Shown: positions 17,451 through 26,929 of the stretch, one piece after another | How the letters are laid out: every line of letters begins with the position of its first letter | How positions within the stretch are numbered: the first letter of the stretch is position 1 | Origin: Bacillota bacterium | GTDB taxonomy: Bacteria; Bacillota; Bacilli; Desulfuribacillales; Desulfuribacillaceae | Reading direction: 5' to 3' | Assembly: GCA_023388635.1 (NCBI GenBank) | Contig: JAEWFW010000016.1 | Coordinates: 62,001-126,000, forward strand | DNA length: 64,000 bases | Program-made: the position numbers and the translations under genes | The notes under the pieces: generated by a model | Seen by the model: the letters and a program-made list of their open reading frames with translations, nothing else | The model's database searches: none | What the model was told of the DNA's origin: nothing

Positions 17451-17494
17451 TTGAACATCACCTCAAAATCCAGTGTGTCCATTATTTACCTCTT

Positions 17495-17525
17495 TATACT
17501 TTCCTCGATTGCTTTTTGCATAAAA
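17495..17525 (-). promoter_or_regulatory. Sigma-F/G promoter of spoIIQ
   Basis: On the minus strand TTTTA (17525-17521), 16 bases, then GGAAAGTATA (17504-17495). The -10 matches the SigF consensus GGNRANAHTR at 9 of 10 positions and the -35 matches GYWTA at 4 of 5. Leader about 38 bases. Confidence 0.55.
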
Positions 17526-17528
17526 TTT

Positions 17529-18620
17529 CTATTTAACTCTTGTAACCGATTGGAAATACGGCTGAATCATAATCCCTTGATAAAAATAACTGACAATCTC
17601 CTCCGCTTTCTTGCCCTCCCTCGCCAGAGCCTCCGCTCCCCATTGGCTCATACCTACACCATGTCCATATCCATACGTCGTAAACACCATCTGATCTTGC
17701 TCAATATTCACCGTAAAATGTGTGGAATTCAACCCTAACTTTTCACGAATTTCCCTGCCGGAAAACGCTTGATCACCGATCATTAAATTCATAATCCGCT
17801 TACCCTCCGAGCGCCGCGTAGCGACCATGCGCGGTGCTTCCTGCCCTCCAGTCCACGCGGCTACCGGAAGTACCAGTTTTAGCCTTTCATGGACTTCGCT
17901 GAGAGGAATCCGTTTGACTTCCTGGTATTTTGGGGAAATCACATCCCACGAGCTCTCGACACTCCGCAAATAGGGAATCTCCTTACCCCAGACATCTTCG
18001 GAATTTTCCGTATATCCATTGGACGTAGAAAAGAAGTACGCCTCAATCGGTTTACCCTCATATGTGAGAATCATACTACTCGTCTCATTGACTGCTTGAT
18101 TGATTTTGCTCATATACTCCGCGTACCTTCCGCCCCAACGGACGCGCAGCTGGTCATCCGACAAATACGCCTGATCGATGCGATGATCATCGGAGATCGG
18201 TCCCGGATTCTGATTCCACTTCTGAAAAAAATACGTCCTCGCGGCAAGTGCCTGTGCCTTTAATGCCTCTAGCTGAAACTCCGCCGGCATTTCCGCTGCC
18301 ACGACTCCTTTAATATACTCTTCCAACGGCAGCTCAACGATCTCGTTCTTTTCCGCACGGTGGACTTGCACGTACAGCGTGTCGGCACCGATTTCCAGAT
18401 CGACAAACTCCTGCTCACGATCAGCCATCCATATGACGATAGAAGGTATGCCGATAATCATCAGCACAAATGCAGAAATTGCAACGACCATCGTACGAAA
18501 AAACCGTCCATGTCTGCGACTTTTCACTGCCGTTGCAGACGGCGGCATCATCCGTTGCCGCCTCCTGTCTTTGAGGCGTTTTGCCATAGAAGCATACTGC
18601 TGCGACGTCCGTTTTAACAT
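17529..18620 (-). CDS. spoIID: Stage II sporulation protein D (septal peptidoglycan lytic enzyme)
   Basis: A 363-residue SpoIID/LytB-family enzyme, part of the DMP complex that thins and moves peptidoglycan during engulfment. It has a basic N-terminus, a membrane segment at about residues 42-68, then the SpoIID signature IKGVVAAEMPAEFQLEALKA with the catalytic glutamate, SDDHRIDQAYLSDDQLRVRWGG, and a C-terminal GYGHGVGMSQWGAEALA block. The product is lytic and acts outside the mother-cell membrane. ATG at 18620 follows GGAGGTG. It lies between murA and spoIIQ as in B. subtilis. I found no convincing sigma-E promoter in the short upstream gap. Confidence 0.95.
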   Translation of the reverse strand: MLKRTSQQYASMAKRLKDRRRQRMMPPSATAVKSRRHGRFFRTMVVAISAFVLMIIGIPSIVIWMADREQEFVDLEIGADTLYVQVHRAEKNEIVELPLEEYIKGVVAAEMPAEFQLEALKAQALAARTYFFQKWNQNPGPISDDHRIDQAYLSDDQLRVRWGGRYAEYMSKINQAVNETSSMILTYEGKPIEAYFFSTSNGYTENSEDVWGKEIPYLRSVESSWDVISPKYQEVKRIPLSEVHERLKLVLPVAAWTGGQEAPRMVATRRSEGKRIMNLMIGDQAFSGREIREKLGLNSTHFTVNIEQDQMVFTTYGYGHGVGMSQWGAEALAREGKKAEEIVSYFYQGIMIQPYFQSVTRVK

Positions 18621-18680
18621 AGAAATAGCACCTCCATTTAGTAAACCGAGCCTTTAGGCGATGGTGAACCCTAGTTGCTC

Positions 18681-18697
18681 TTATGCCTTTGGCATAA
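18681..18697. repeat. Perfect short inverted repeat in the spoIID leader
   Basis: TTATGCC-TTT-GGCATAA forms a seven-base-pair hairpin with a three-base loop, just beyond the murA terminator and 60-75 bases upstream of spoIID. It could be an operator or mRNA element; function unknown. Confidence 0.45.
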
Positions 18698-18698
18698 A

Positions 18699-18723
18699 AG
18701 AAAAAGACCCTATAAAAGGGTCT
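18699..18723 (-). terminator. Terminator after murA
   Basis: AGACCC and GGGTCT (18705-18710 / 18718-18723) form a short GC-rich stem around TTTTATA, followed on the minus strand by TTTTTCTTTT. It separates murA from spoIID. Confidence 0.8.
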
Positions 18724-18771
18724 ACGCTATATCTATGCAGTCTAAGCTAATATATGTACAGGATTTGCCTG

Positions 18772-20160
18772 CTATGCAAATGTCGGATTTAAAGCCGGAC
18801 GAGCTAAGGACTTTCTCGGTACCTTTTGCGCCGTCTCATGGAAGATCGACTGAATCTTCGGCTCAGTCACGCGCTGAATATCAGCACCGACTCGTTGGAG
18901 TTTACCGACAATATCGACATATCCGCGATCAATATGATGCAGTTCTGTAATCTCAGTAATACCTTCAGCTACAAGCCCGGCAATAATCATCGCCGCGCCT
19001 GCGCGCAAATCCGTCATCTGCACCGCCGCACCATGGAGCCGTTTGCCCCCAATAATCGTCGCATGACGTCCATCGACGGCAATATTCGCACCCATCTTTA
19101 ATAATTGCTGGCAATGCATATAGCGGTTCTCAAATACCGTTTCCGATATATGACTCGTACCATCGACAGTTGTCAAAAACGCTGAAAACTGCGCTTGCAT
19201 ATCCGTAGGGAATCCAGGATACGGCAATGTTTTGATCTGCAGCGGTTGTAACCGACGCTCCGCCCTCACGAGAATACCGTCATCATCTTCTTCAATATGG
19301 ACACCCGCTTCTGTAAGTTTGGCAATCACGGCACGCAAATGATCGCCAATCGCCCCTTGCAGATACAGTGTACTGCGGGTCGCTGCGGCTATGGTCATAT
19401 ATGTACCGGTCTCAATCCGATCCGGTATGACTGTATGCTTCGCACCGTGGAGTTTTTCCACGCCTTCAATGCGAATGATGCTCGTACCTGCCCCTTTGAC
19501 TTTCGCGCCCATGGAATTCAAATAATTGGCGAGATCGACAATCTCCGGTTCCTGAGCACAGTTCTCTAAGACCGTCATCCCTTGCGCCAATGTGGCAGCC
19601 ATCATAATATTTTCCGTTGCGCCTACGCTGGGCACATCCAAATAAATCGTCGCCCCCCGCATCGGCTCGGTGACGAACGCCTCGACGTATTCTTCGGTCT
19701 CATTAATGTTTGCCCCGAGGGCTTGGAAGCCTTTTAAATGCTGGTCAATCGGTCGGGAACCGATGGCACAGCCACCGGGAAGGTACATTTTAACATGTCC
19801 TGTTCTCGCCAAAAGCGAACCCATCAATAGGAAAGACGCCCGCATTTGCTGAACTAATTTTCTCGGTGGTTCCGTTTTATGTATCGAACTCGTATCGACA
19901 GTCAATATCTCATCTTCAAAGGTGACTTTTGCACCTAAATATGTCAAAGCACCACACAGCGTGCGCACGTCCTCCAAGTCCGGTACGTCCTCTATGTAGC
20001 TTGCTTGTTCTTGTCCTAATATCGATGCGGCAATAATCGGCAATACCGCGTTTTTAGCCCCGTGAATGCGCACGGTCCCTTCTAGAGGAGCTGCTGATCT
20101 GACAATTATACGTTCGTTAGTCTGTGTTAAATCTTGCGATCCATTTTGTGGTTCGAACAA
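18772..20160 (-). CDS. murA: UDP-N-acetylglucosamine 1-carboxyvinyltransferase (first copy)
   Basis: MurA transfers enolpyruvate from PEP to UDP-GlcNAc, the first committed step of peptidoglycan synthesis. The 462-residue protein has the RIHGAKNAVLPIIAASIL opening and the catalytic cysteine in GGCAIGSRPIDQHLKGF, the fosfomycin target. I start it at TTG 20160, which follows GGAGAGGGGTG by eight bases; a GTG at 20181 lies within that purine stretch and has no site of its own. It carries about 16 residues before the core and a C-terminal tail of about 25 residues beyond the usual end. Position between the ywzB-like gene and spoIID corresponds to B. subtilis murAA. A second murA lies at 55159-56433. 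Confidence 0.94.
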   Translation of the reverse strand: MFEPQNGSQDLTQTNERIIVRSAAPLEGTVRIHGAKNAVLPIIAASILGQEQASYIEDVPDLEDVRTLCGALTYLGAKVTFEDEILTVDTSSIHKTEPPRKLVQQMRASFLLMGSLLARTGHVKMYLPGGCAIGSRPIDQHLKGFQALGANINETEEYVEAFVTEPMRGATIYLDVPSVGATENIMMAATLAQGMTVLENCAQEPEIVDLANYLNSMGAKVKGAGTSIIRIEGVEKLHGAKHTVIPDRIETGTYMTIAAATRSTLYLQGAIGDHLRAVIAKLTEAGVHIEEDDDGILVRAERRLQPLQIKTLPYPGFPTDMQAQFSAFLTTVDGTSHISETVFENRYMHCQQLLKMGANIAVDGRHATIIGGKRLHGAAVQMTDLRAGAAMIIAGLVAEGITEITELHHIDRGYVDIVGKLQRVGADIQRVTEPKIQSIFHETAQKVPRKSLARPALNPTFA

Positions 20161-20252
20161 ATCTGTAACACCCCTCTCCACAAATTCTCATCCTTATTAG
20201 TTTACCATCGTTGTTTTATATCATACAAGCATTAATATTAGTAAATATTGCT

Positions 20253-20272
20253 ATTATCGAAAATTCGATAAT
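20253..20272. promoter_or_regulatory. 20-bp perfect palindrome upstream of murA
   Basis: ATTATCGAA-AA-TTCGATAAT has nine-base arms and no T-tract after it, so it reads as an operator rather than a terminator. It lies about 93 bases upstream of the murA start, in the 20161-20325 gap. Confidence 0.45.
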
Positions 20273-20325
20273 CGCTAACACGAAAAATCGATGCTGCTGC
20301 AATGAATTTTTCCATGGTTACCAAA

Positions 20326-20577
20326 TTATTGAAATAGAAATTTTAAATACAGAGAATTCGTCAAATATGTGGTAAAAAATTCCGCCAATACGGTACCAAT
20401 AACGATAGAAACGATCAGCACGAAACCCCGTGCCTTCGGACTGGAAGGGTCATAAAATACTTTGTCCCATCGCGCTTCACGTATACAAATCCAGGTGATG
20501 TAAATACTGGCAACCAACCAGATAATATTCAAAATACTGACGACCCCATAAAAAAACGGGGAATTCCCAGGTCCCAT
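20326..20577 (-). CDS. DUF1146 membrane protein (YwzB-like)
   Basis: An 83-residue protein with two hydrophobic segments (about residues 10-30 and 50-75), joined by a positively charged turn containing RWDKVFYDPSSPKARG. This fits DUF1146, and B. subtilis ywzB sits in the same place between the atp region and murA. A longer frame exists, but the ATG at 20577 has an ideal AGGAGGGG six bases upstream and gives the family length. YwmB, which lies between ywzB and murA in B. subtilis, is missing. Function unknown. Confidence 0.8.
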   Translation of the reverse strand: MGPGNSPFFYGVVSILNIIWLVASIYITWICIREARWDKVFYDPSSPKARGFVLIVSIVIGTVLAEFFTTYLTNSLYLKFLFQ

Positions 20578-20753
20578 CCAAATCCCCTCCTGTACTAAAA
20601 AATATCTATATTCTATGCGTTTGTCAAGTAGGCAACTGAAATTGTCCAAAACAAAAACTGCTGCCGACAGAATTTGCTTTGACATGCGCGCAAATTCTGT
20701 CCTTACAGCAGTTCCATCCTTTAGCAGTTCCGATGCTTCCATCGACGTATTGA

Positions 20754-22202
20754 TTACATAAACCAGCCGACCCCATTGAGAAAATTCGTCAGCAGATTAG
20801 GCATGACCCCTAATACTAGCGTTCCCAACAAGCAGAACCACACGACAACCGACAAACTAAAAGGCGCTTTCAGTGTCTCTCTATAAGTAGGCTGCATATA
20901 CATCTGCTTAATAATCGAGAAGTAATAGTAAAATGAGCATATGCTAGTCAATGCCATCACGGCGGCTAACCAATACATTCCTCTAGTCATAACGCCGAGA
21001 AAGATATAGAATTTCCCGAAAAATCCTGCTGTCACCGGCAATCCCGCTAAAGACAACAAGAAAACGGACATTGAGAATGCCAGAAACGGTGATCTCTGGT
21101 GCAGCCCTGCGAAGGAAGCAATCGCTTCTGATTTCGCATCTTCGGTAACGACGGTGATCACGGCAAACACGCCCAAATTCATCAGTAAATACGCGCAGGC
21201 ATAAAAGAAGATTTGGCTGAACGCGAAGTCCCAAGTTATGGCTGCCGCCACAGGAACGAGCAAATATCCGGCTTGGGCAATCCCTGAATACGCCATCAGA
21301 CGCTTGACATTATTCTGCGTCAACGCAGCGATATTCCCGACAATCATCGTCACCGCCGCCAATATAGCGATATAAACATACCATTGTCCGAACACGCCGC
21401 TATAGCCAAAACTCAATAACCGCAGCATCATTGCAAATGCCGCTACCTTAGAGATGACGGCAATAAAGGCAGTTACCGGTGTCGGCGCACCCTCATAGAC
21501 ATCGGGAGCCCACATATGAAACGGTACGGAAGATATCTTAAACCCAAATCCCACGACCATAAACAGCAGCGACATCAGCGTCAAGGCACTGAAATTCAGA
21601 TACATATCCGTCATCTGATAACCGATGACCGGCAGGCTCGTAGAACCTGTCAATCCATATACAAATGACATCCCATATAATATAAATGCTGACGAAACGC
21701 CTCCGAGAATCACATATTTCATCGCCGCTTCTGAAGATTTCACATGGGACTTGCGAAATCCCGCCAGACAATAACTGGCGATACTGAGAATTTCCAAACC
21801 GATGTACAATGTAATTAAATCCGCGGACGACACCATGACCATTGCACCCGCAGCGGCAAATAGCATTAAATAATAAAATTCTCCCTGATAAACCTGTGGA
21901 TGCTGGCGCAAATAATGCATCGACAGAAGAATCACCAGCGCCGTACCGATTAGAATAATCGTCTTAAACAAAATCGAAAACGGATCAAGCATAAACGCAG
22001 AATCAATATTACCTATACTGTCATCCATATGGAGCAAAATTAGCGACGCCGCTAAAGCAATCAAACTAAAGATCCCCAGATACGGTTTACTGCCGCGGAT
22101 ACCCGTAAATACATCTATTAACAAAATTATAACAGCCAGTCCAGCCAAGACCATTTCCGGAAGCATAAGCGACCACTGTATTCCCGCCATCACTGTATCC
22201 AT
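20754..22202 (-). CDS. nuoN: NADH-quinone oxidoreductase subunit N
   Basis: A 482-residue antiporter-like membrane subunit of complex I, hydrophobic throughout (about 14 segments). The Mrp/Nuo proton-translocation signature is seen in the centre, including the conserved proton-channel lysine region around 'FGFKISSVPFHMWAPDVYEG' and the 'AYSGIAQAGYLL' helix. It is the last gene of the nuo operon; start ATG at 22202 has GGAGGGTG upstream, five bases after nuoM ends. Confidence 0.95.
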   Translation of the reverse strand: MDTVMAGIQWSLMLPEMVLAGLAVIILLIDVFTGIRGSKPYLGIFSLIALAASLILLHMDDSIGNIDSAFMLDPFSILFKTIILIGTALVILLSMHYLRQHPQVYQGEFYYLMLFAAAGAMVMVSSADLITLYIGLEILSIASYCLAGFRKSHVKSSEAAMKYVILGGVSSAFILYGMSFVYGLTGSTSLPVIGYQMTDMYLNFSALTLMSLLFMVVGFGFKISSVPFHMWAPDVYEGAPTPVTAFIAVISKVAAFAMMLRLLSFGYSGVFGQWYVYIAILAAVTMIVGNIAALTQNNVKRLMAYSGIAQAGYLLVPVAAAITWDFAFSQIFFYACAYLLMNLGVFAVITVVTEDAKSEAIASFAGLHQRSPFLAFSMSVFLLSLAGLPVTAGFFGKFYIFLGVMTRGMYWLAAVMALTSICSFYYYFSIIKQMYMQPTYRETLKAPFSLSVVVWFCLLGTLVLGVMPNLLTNFLNGVGWFM

Positions 22203-22206
22203 GGAA

Positions 22207-23733
22207 TCACCCTCCTATCCGCAGCAGAAAATCTGCTATCGTCGTATTAATCATGGAATTCAGTAACGATGGATAGACGCCAATTAGTAGACTGAATCCA
22301 AGCAATGTCACCATCGGTACATATTCGATCGCCCGCAAATCTGCGAGATTTTGATACGCATCACGAACAGGACCGAAGGTCGTCCTCTGGATCGCCCACA
22401 ATAAATATGCTGCCGTAAATATAATGCCGATCGCTCCGACGGCAGCTATTGCCGTGGCATGAGGAATGATATCAACAGATGCAGAAAACATTCCCAGGAA
22501 CGCCATCAATTCACTGACAAATCCCGAAAATCCCGGTAACCCGGCGGAAGCCAGCATTGCCGCCAGCATAAATCCTGCCAACACCGGCATCGGTTTCGAA
22601 AGCCCGCCCAAATCTGCTAACATACGCGTATGTGTCCGTTCGTAAATTGCACCGACGCTAAAGAACAACAAGGCGGCAATAAAACCATGTGACACCATCT
22701 GAAACACCGCGCCCTGCATTCCCTGCTGTGTAAAGGAAGCCATTCCTAATAAAACAATTCCCATATGGCTAATGCTCGAATAGGCAATCAGCTTTTTCAA
22801 ATCCTTCTGCACCAAAGCTAACAAGGCTCCGTATAAAATATTGATAACCCCGAGAATCGCGATCAATGTCGCAAAATGCGCTGCTGCATCCGGCAAAATA
22901 CCAAATCCAATCCGCAGCAAGCCATAGGCACCCATTTTCAGCAATACCCCAGCCAAAATCATGCTGGCAGGCGTAGGCGCTTGCACGTGGGCATCAGGCA
23001 GCCAAGTATGGAAAGGGAAAATAGGCAATTTAATGGCAAATGCAAGGAACAACGCCAGAAACACCCATGCCCGCATATCAAAATTCGCTGCACTCTGATA
23101 CATTGGGTTACCGAGAATCTCCGCTAACCGGATCATATTAAAGGTAACTTCCGTCCCCTGTGTCGCCTCTACCCCCATCATCATCAAAGCGAAGAACGCC
23201 AGAATCATAATAATACTGCCTAAACCTGTGTAAATCAGAAATTTAAACGACGCGTACTTGCGCTCTTTACCGCCCCATATGCCAATTAAGAAAAACATCG
23301 GAATCAAAGTCAACTCAAAGAACAAGAAAAACAAAAATAGGTCGAGGGCGACAAACACACCGGTCAAACCAATTTGCAGCAACAAAAACCACAAAAAGTA
23401 TTCTTTGACTCGCTCTTTAATGGAGAACGAAGCGAAAGCGGCGACAAACATAATCGTCGTTGCCAATAAAACGAGCGGCAGAGAAAATCCGTCAACTCCC
23501 AACTCGTAATTGAACTGTATAAACCCGACGTCAATCCATTGACGCTGCTCAACAAACTGCATCCCTTTGTATGCAGTGTCAAATCCAACCCAAGCCAGTA
23601 ACGACAACAACCAAGGAACAAACGTCGCCAACAGCGCCGCGGCACGAATCAACCCTTGCTGAGACTTGGGAAGCAACGCGATCAAGATTAAACCGACTAT
23701 AGGAAAAAAGACAATCGCACTCAACCAACTCAT
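22207..23733 (-). CDS. nuoM: NADH-quinone oxidoreductase subunit M
   Basis: A 508-residue antiporter-like subunit. Recognisable are the N-terminal glutamate-containing FELTLIPMFFLIGIWGG and the central IKLPIFPFHTWLPDAHVQAP channel block with the conserved lysine. It overlaps nuoL by four bases (ATGA type), showing translational coupling. Confidence 0.96.
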   Translation of the reverse strand: MSWLSAIVFFPIVGLILIALLPKSQQGLIRAAALLATFVPWLLSLLAWVGFDTAYKGMQFVEQRQWIDVGFIQFNYELGVDGFSLPLVLLATTIMFVAAFASFSIKERVKEYFLWFLLLQIGLTGVFVALDLFLFFLFFELTLIPMFFLIGIWGGKERKYASFKFLIYTGLGSIIMILAFFALMMMGVEATQGTEVTFNMIRLAEILGNPMYQSAANFDMRAWVFLALFLAFAIKLPIFPFHTWLPDAHVQAPTPASMILAGVLLKMGAYGLLRIGFGILPDAAAHFATLIAILGVINILYGALLALVQKDLKKLIAYSSISHMGIVLLGMASFTQQGMQGAVFQMVSHGFIAALLFFSVGAIYERTHTRMLADLGGLSKPMPVLAGFMLAAMLASAGLPGFSGFVSELMAFLGMFSASVDIIPHATAIAAVGAIGIIFTAAYLLWAIQRTTFGPVRDAYQNLADLRAIEYVPMVTLLGFSLLIGVYPSLLNSMINTTIADFLLRIGG

Positions 23734-25655
23734 CCGATATACCCCCTTAACAGGAAGGCTACAGCAAATACCGTAATTCCTCCTAATACGGTCACTAACC
23801 CGTATGTCTGAAATTGCCCATTATGCCCTTGTGCCAGCGCTCCTCCAGCATTGCCGGTCAACCGAGCGAGCAAATTGACAAACCCATCCACCAGGTGGCG
23901 GTCGAGCGCCCAAAGTCCCTTGCCCAACGCAATAACCGGTCTAATGATAACCATGCTATAGAATTCATCCACATAATACTTATTGTGTAATAATTGATAG
24001 ACTCCCGGAAAGGCACGTTCCATTCGGTCAGGCTGTAAGCCGCCATTTGCCTGCGCACCGTCAAGCGGAATTTCTCCGCCCTGAACCGATTGACCGGCAG
24101 GTTCACTGCCTCTACCGTAAATACCCCATGCCAATAAAATCCCGACGGCGGCGATCACTGTCGATACAACCATAATCCACATTGCTGCTAACGGTTGCTC
24201 TCCGACTTGCATAGCGGAAGTTAGGAACTCTCCCAGAGCGTGACCACTAAAAGGAGCATTGACGAATCCTGCGGCAAATGCCAGCACAGCCAATACTATC
24301 AAAGGCACAGTGACATACAATCCATTCTCATGTGGTAGATGTTCACCGCGAAACTTCCCGATAAACGTCTTGAAAAACAGACGAAACATATAAAAGGCAG
24401 TCAATAACGCCGTAAACGCGGCTACAGCAAACAACAGGCGATCGCCGCTCTGCCATACCGACGCAAAAATTTCATCCTTACTCCAAAATCCAGCCAACGG
24501 TGGAATCCCTGCGATTGACAACGCTCCGATCAGGAACGTCACTGCCGTCACCGGCATTTTCTTCCACAAACCACCCATTTCGCGAATGTCCTGGGTGTGA
24601 ACGGCGTGGATCACACTGCCGGCACCTAAGAACAACAACGCCTTAAAAAATGCATGGGTCATTAAATGAAACAATCCTGCCACATAGCCGGCTGTTCCTA
24701 AAGCCAGCATCATAAATCCCAACTGACTGACTGTCGAATAGGCGAGAATCCGTTTCATGTCATGCTGCGCCAAGGCGATCGAAGCGGCAAATAACGCCGT
24801 CACTGCCCCCGTATAAGCGACAACCGTCATCGCCACGGATGATGCCGTAAACAACGGGTACATCACGGCTACAAGATAGACTCCTGCCGCTACCATCGTC
24901 GCCGCATGGATCAGCGCGCTGACAGGGGTAGGACCTTCCATCGCATCAGGCAGCCAGACATGTAAGGGAAATTGTGCTGATTTTCCGACAGCGCCTAAAA
25001 AGATTAACAGCGCAATCACAGTGATCATCGTCTGATCGACCAAACCATTGGTGACAGCAGCATAAATCGTTCCATAATCGAATGAATTCGTGTGTACAAA
25101 CGTGAGAATCAGTCCGACTAGCAACCCGACATCGCCGATCCGCGTCGTCAAGAACGCCTTTTTGGCAGCGGCAGCCGCTTCGGGCTTAAAGTACCAGAAA
25201 CCGATCAGCAAATAAGAACACGCACCGACCAATTCCCAAAAAATAAATAGTTGCAGAATATTCGGAGCCATTACTAGCCCTAGCATCGAAAAACTGAATA
25301 ACCCCAAATAGCAATAGAACACAGCGATCCGCGGATCACCCTGCATATATTCCTTGGAAAACATGTGTACCAACAGACTGACTAACGTGACAATGCATAA
25401 CATCATCGCATTTAATGGCGTGATTTCAAAACCCATCGTAATTGTCACATCACCGAATGCCAGCCAAGGAAACACCGTATGTTGATAAGCTCCGCCCATT
25501 GTGTCGAGCAAAACTCCGACAGCCACGACGAACGAAATCGCGAGAGCCGCCATTCCGATATACGCAGCGCTTTCTTTAATTTTTTTGCCAAACAACATCA
25601 GAACGATACAAGATATTAGTGGAAATACAGGTATAACCCATGCGTAGTCTATCAT
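23730..25655 (-). CDS. nuoL: NADH-quinone oxidoreductase subunit L
   Basis: A 641-residue subunit with the antiporter core (FWELVGACSYLLIGFWY, then AQFPLHVWLPDAMEGPTP) and the extra C-terminal part that forms the long lateral helix of complex I. It pumps protons with NuoM and NuoN. Start ATG at 25655 follows GAGGGGGTGA. The stretch around residues 530-550 (GRGSEPAGQSVQGGEIPLD) is a soluble linker before the last segments. Confidence 0.96.
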   Translation of the reverse strand: MIDYAWVIPVFPLISCIVLMLFGKKIKESAAYIGMAALAISFVVAVGVLLDTMGGAYQHTVFPWLAFGDVTITMGFEITPLNAMMLCIVTLVSLLVHMFSKEYMQGDPRIAVFYCYLGLFSFSMLGLVMAPNILQLFIFWELVGACSYLLIGFWYFKPEAAAAAKKAFLTTRIGDVGLLVGLILTFVHTNSFDYGTIYAAVTNGLVDQTMITVIALLIFLGAVGKSAQFPLHVWLPDAMEGPTPVSALIHAATMVAAGVYLVAVMYPLFTASSVAMTVVAYTGAVTALFAASIALAQHDMKRILAYSTVSQLGFMMLALGTAGYVAGLFHLMTHAFFKALLFLGAGSVIHAVHTQDIREMGGLWKKMPVTAVTFLIGALSIAGIPPLAGFWSKDEIFASVWQSGDRLLFAVAAFTALLTAFYMFRLFFKTFIGKFRGEHLPHENGLYVTVPLIVLAVLAFAAGFVNAPFSGHALGEFLTSAMQVGEQPLAAMWIMVVSTVIAAVGILLAWGIYGRGSEPAGQSVQGGEIPLDGAQANGGLQPDRMERAFPGVYQLLHNKYYVDEFYSMVIIRPVIALGKGLWALDRHLVDGFVNLLARLTGNAGGALAQGHNGQFQTYGLVTVLGGITVFAVAFLLRGYIG

Positions 25656-25659
25656 GCTC

Positions 25660-25968
25660 TCACCCCCTCATTGAGTCTTGCTTACGGCTGTCAATCGTCA
25701 TGCGATTGCGATATAAAGCGATCAGAATCGCCAAGCCCACAGCCGCCTCGGCAGCTGCAACAGTAATCGTAAACAGCGTAAACACTTGACCTGTTATATT
25801 CGCAGCCGGTCCGACACTGGAAAACGCCACTAAGTTAATATTTACCGCATTCAGCATCAGTTCTACTGATATCAGGACAATGACGAGATTGCGCTTTGTT
25901 AAAACTCCATATAGACCAATGCAAAACAAAATCGCAGCCAAAGCCAAATACGATTGCAAGGATACCAT
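25660..25968 (-). CDS. nuoK: NADH-quinone oxidoreductase subunit K
   Basis: A 102-residue three-helix membrane subunit. Conserved glutamates in membrane helices are visible in VLISVELMLNAVNINLVAF and in VAAAEAAVGLAILIALYR, which belong to the proton-wire of complex I. Start ATG at 25968, with AAAGGAGA upstream, directly behind nuoJ. Confidence 0.95.
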   Translation of the reverse strand: MVSLQSYLALAAILFCIGLYGVLTKRNLVIVLISVELMLNAVNINLVAFSSVGPAANITGQVFTLFTITVAAAEAAVGLAILIALYRNRMTIDSRKQDSMRG

Positions 25969-25969
25969 A

Positions 25970-26470
25970 TCAATCCGTCTCCTTTCTCGCTAAGACAATG
26001 GCACCGACCAAAGCGACGAGCAATAAAATACCCACAGCTTCAAACGCTATGACGTACGATCCATACAGATGGACGCCGATTTCCGAAGCGGAACCGATAT
26101 ATTGCGGAGTCGGTTGCCTCGGAATTTCTATACTGGAAATCCCATACAGCATCGCCATTAGCAAAACTGCCACTCCTACAAAGGAAACCGTAGCATGCAG
26201 GCGATGGGACTGTTGTCCGAAATCGATGATTTTGTGCTCCGTTAACATCACGCCGAACACAAACAGGATTGCCATAGCTCCTACATAGACAATAATTTGC
26301 ACCACACCGATAAATTCTGCCCGCAGTAAGAAATACAGTCCGGCTATCGCCAAAAACGTAAACACCATTGCTAAAATCATATGGGACATTCGATTGGAAT
26401 TAATGACAAGCACTGCGCAGGATATGGCTATCAACGCCAAAATAAAGAACACTATCACCTCTACACTCAT
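25970..26470 (-). CDS. nuoJ: NADH-quinone oxidoreductase subunit J
   Basis: A 166-residue membrane subunit with five hydrophobic segments; the conserved EFIGVVQIIVYVGAMAILFV block of ND6/NuoJ lies at about residues 51-71. It overlaps the end of nuoI by four bases. Confidence 0.95.
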   Translation of the reverse strand: MSVEVIVFFILALIAISCAVLVINSNRMSHMILAMVFTFLAIAGLYFLLRAEFIGVVQIIVYVGAMAILFVFGVMLTEHKIIDFGQQSHRLHATVSFVGVAVLLMAMLYGISSIEIPRQPTPQYIGSASEIGVHLYGSYVIAFEAVGILLLVALVGAIVLARKETD

Positions 26471-26925
26471 TGCTTGCCACCCCCAACATGCCCTTTTTTG
26501 TAACGAATCGTATCATCCGCCTGATAATCGCCGTATACTCGATTGTTCTCAAGCCAATTACGGTCCTTTACCAGCGCTTTTCGATCATATACCGACAGAT
26601 TATCGAATTTTGTCGTCATCACAACTGCTTGGGTTGGACATACTTCCGTACAAAAACCGCAAAGAATGCACCGTTCAAACTGAATATTGTAATCAACAAT
26701 TTTCTTCTTATTCGTCTCCGGGTCCTTTTCACCTGTCAAAGAAATTACGTTGACAGGGCATACATTCACACACATATTACAGACGATACACTTATCAGGA
26801 AAGAAGCGCTGACATCCCCGAAAGCGATCCGGCCACTCCGGACTCTGTTCCGGATACATGATCGTCTCTTTTTTCTTGAAAAAATATTTCATCGTCACGC
26901 CAAAGCCTTTTAAAAAGCGAAGCAT
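26467..26925 (-). CDS. nuoI: NADH-quinone oxidoreductase subunit I (2x[4Fe-4S] ferredoxin-like)
   Basis: A 152-residue peripheral subunit that carries clusters N6a and N6b. Two complete binding motifs are present: CIVCNMCVNVCP and CILCGFCTEVCP, about 40 residues apart. It passes electrons towards NuoB. Without NuoE, F and G in the operon, NuoI is the likely docking point for an electron donor such as ferredoxin. ATG at 26925. Confidence 0.96.
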   Translation of the reverse strand: MLRFLKGFGVTMKYFFKKKETIMYPEQSPEWPDRFRGCQRFFPDKCIVCNMCVNVCPVNVISLTGEKDPETNKKKIVDYNIQFERCILCGFCTEVCPTQAVVMTTKFDNLSVYDRKALVKDRNWLENNRVYGDYQADDTIRYKKGHVGGGKQ

Positions 26926-26929
26926 TCCA

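Noticed and set aside
18730..18750. Sigma-E promoter for spoIID near 18730 (CATAGATA-like -10)
   Set aside because: Both boxes match poorly and the predicted start would fall inside the murA terminator stem.
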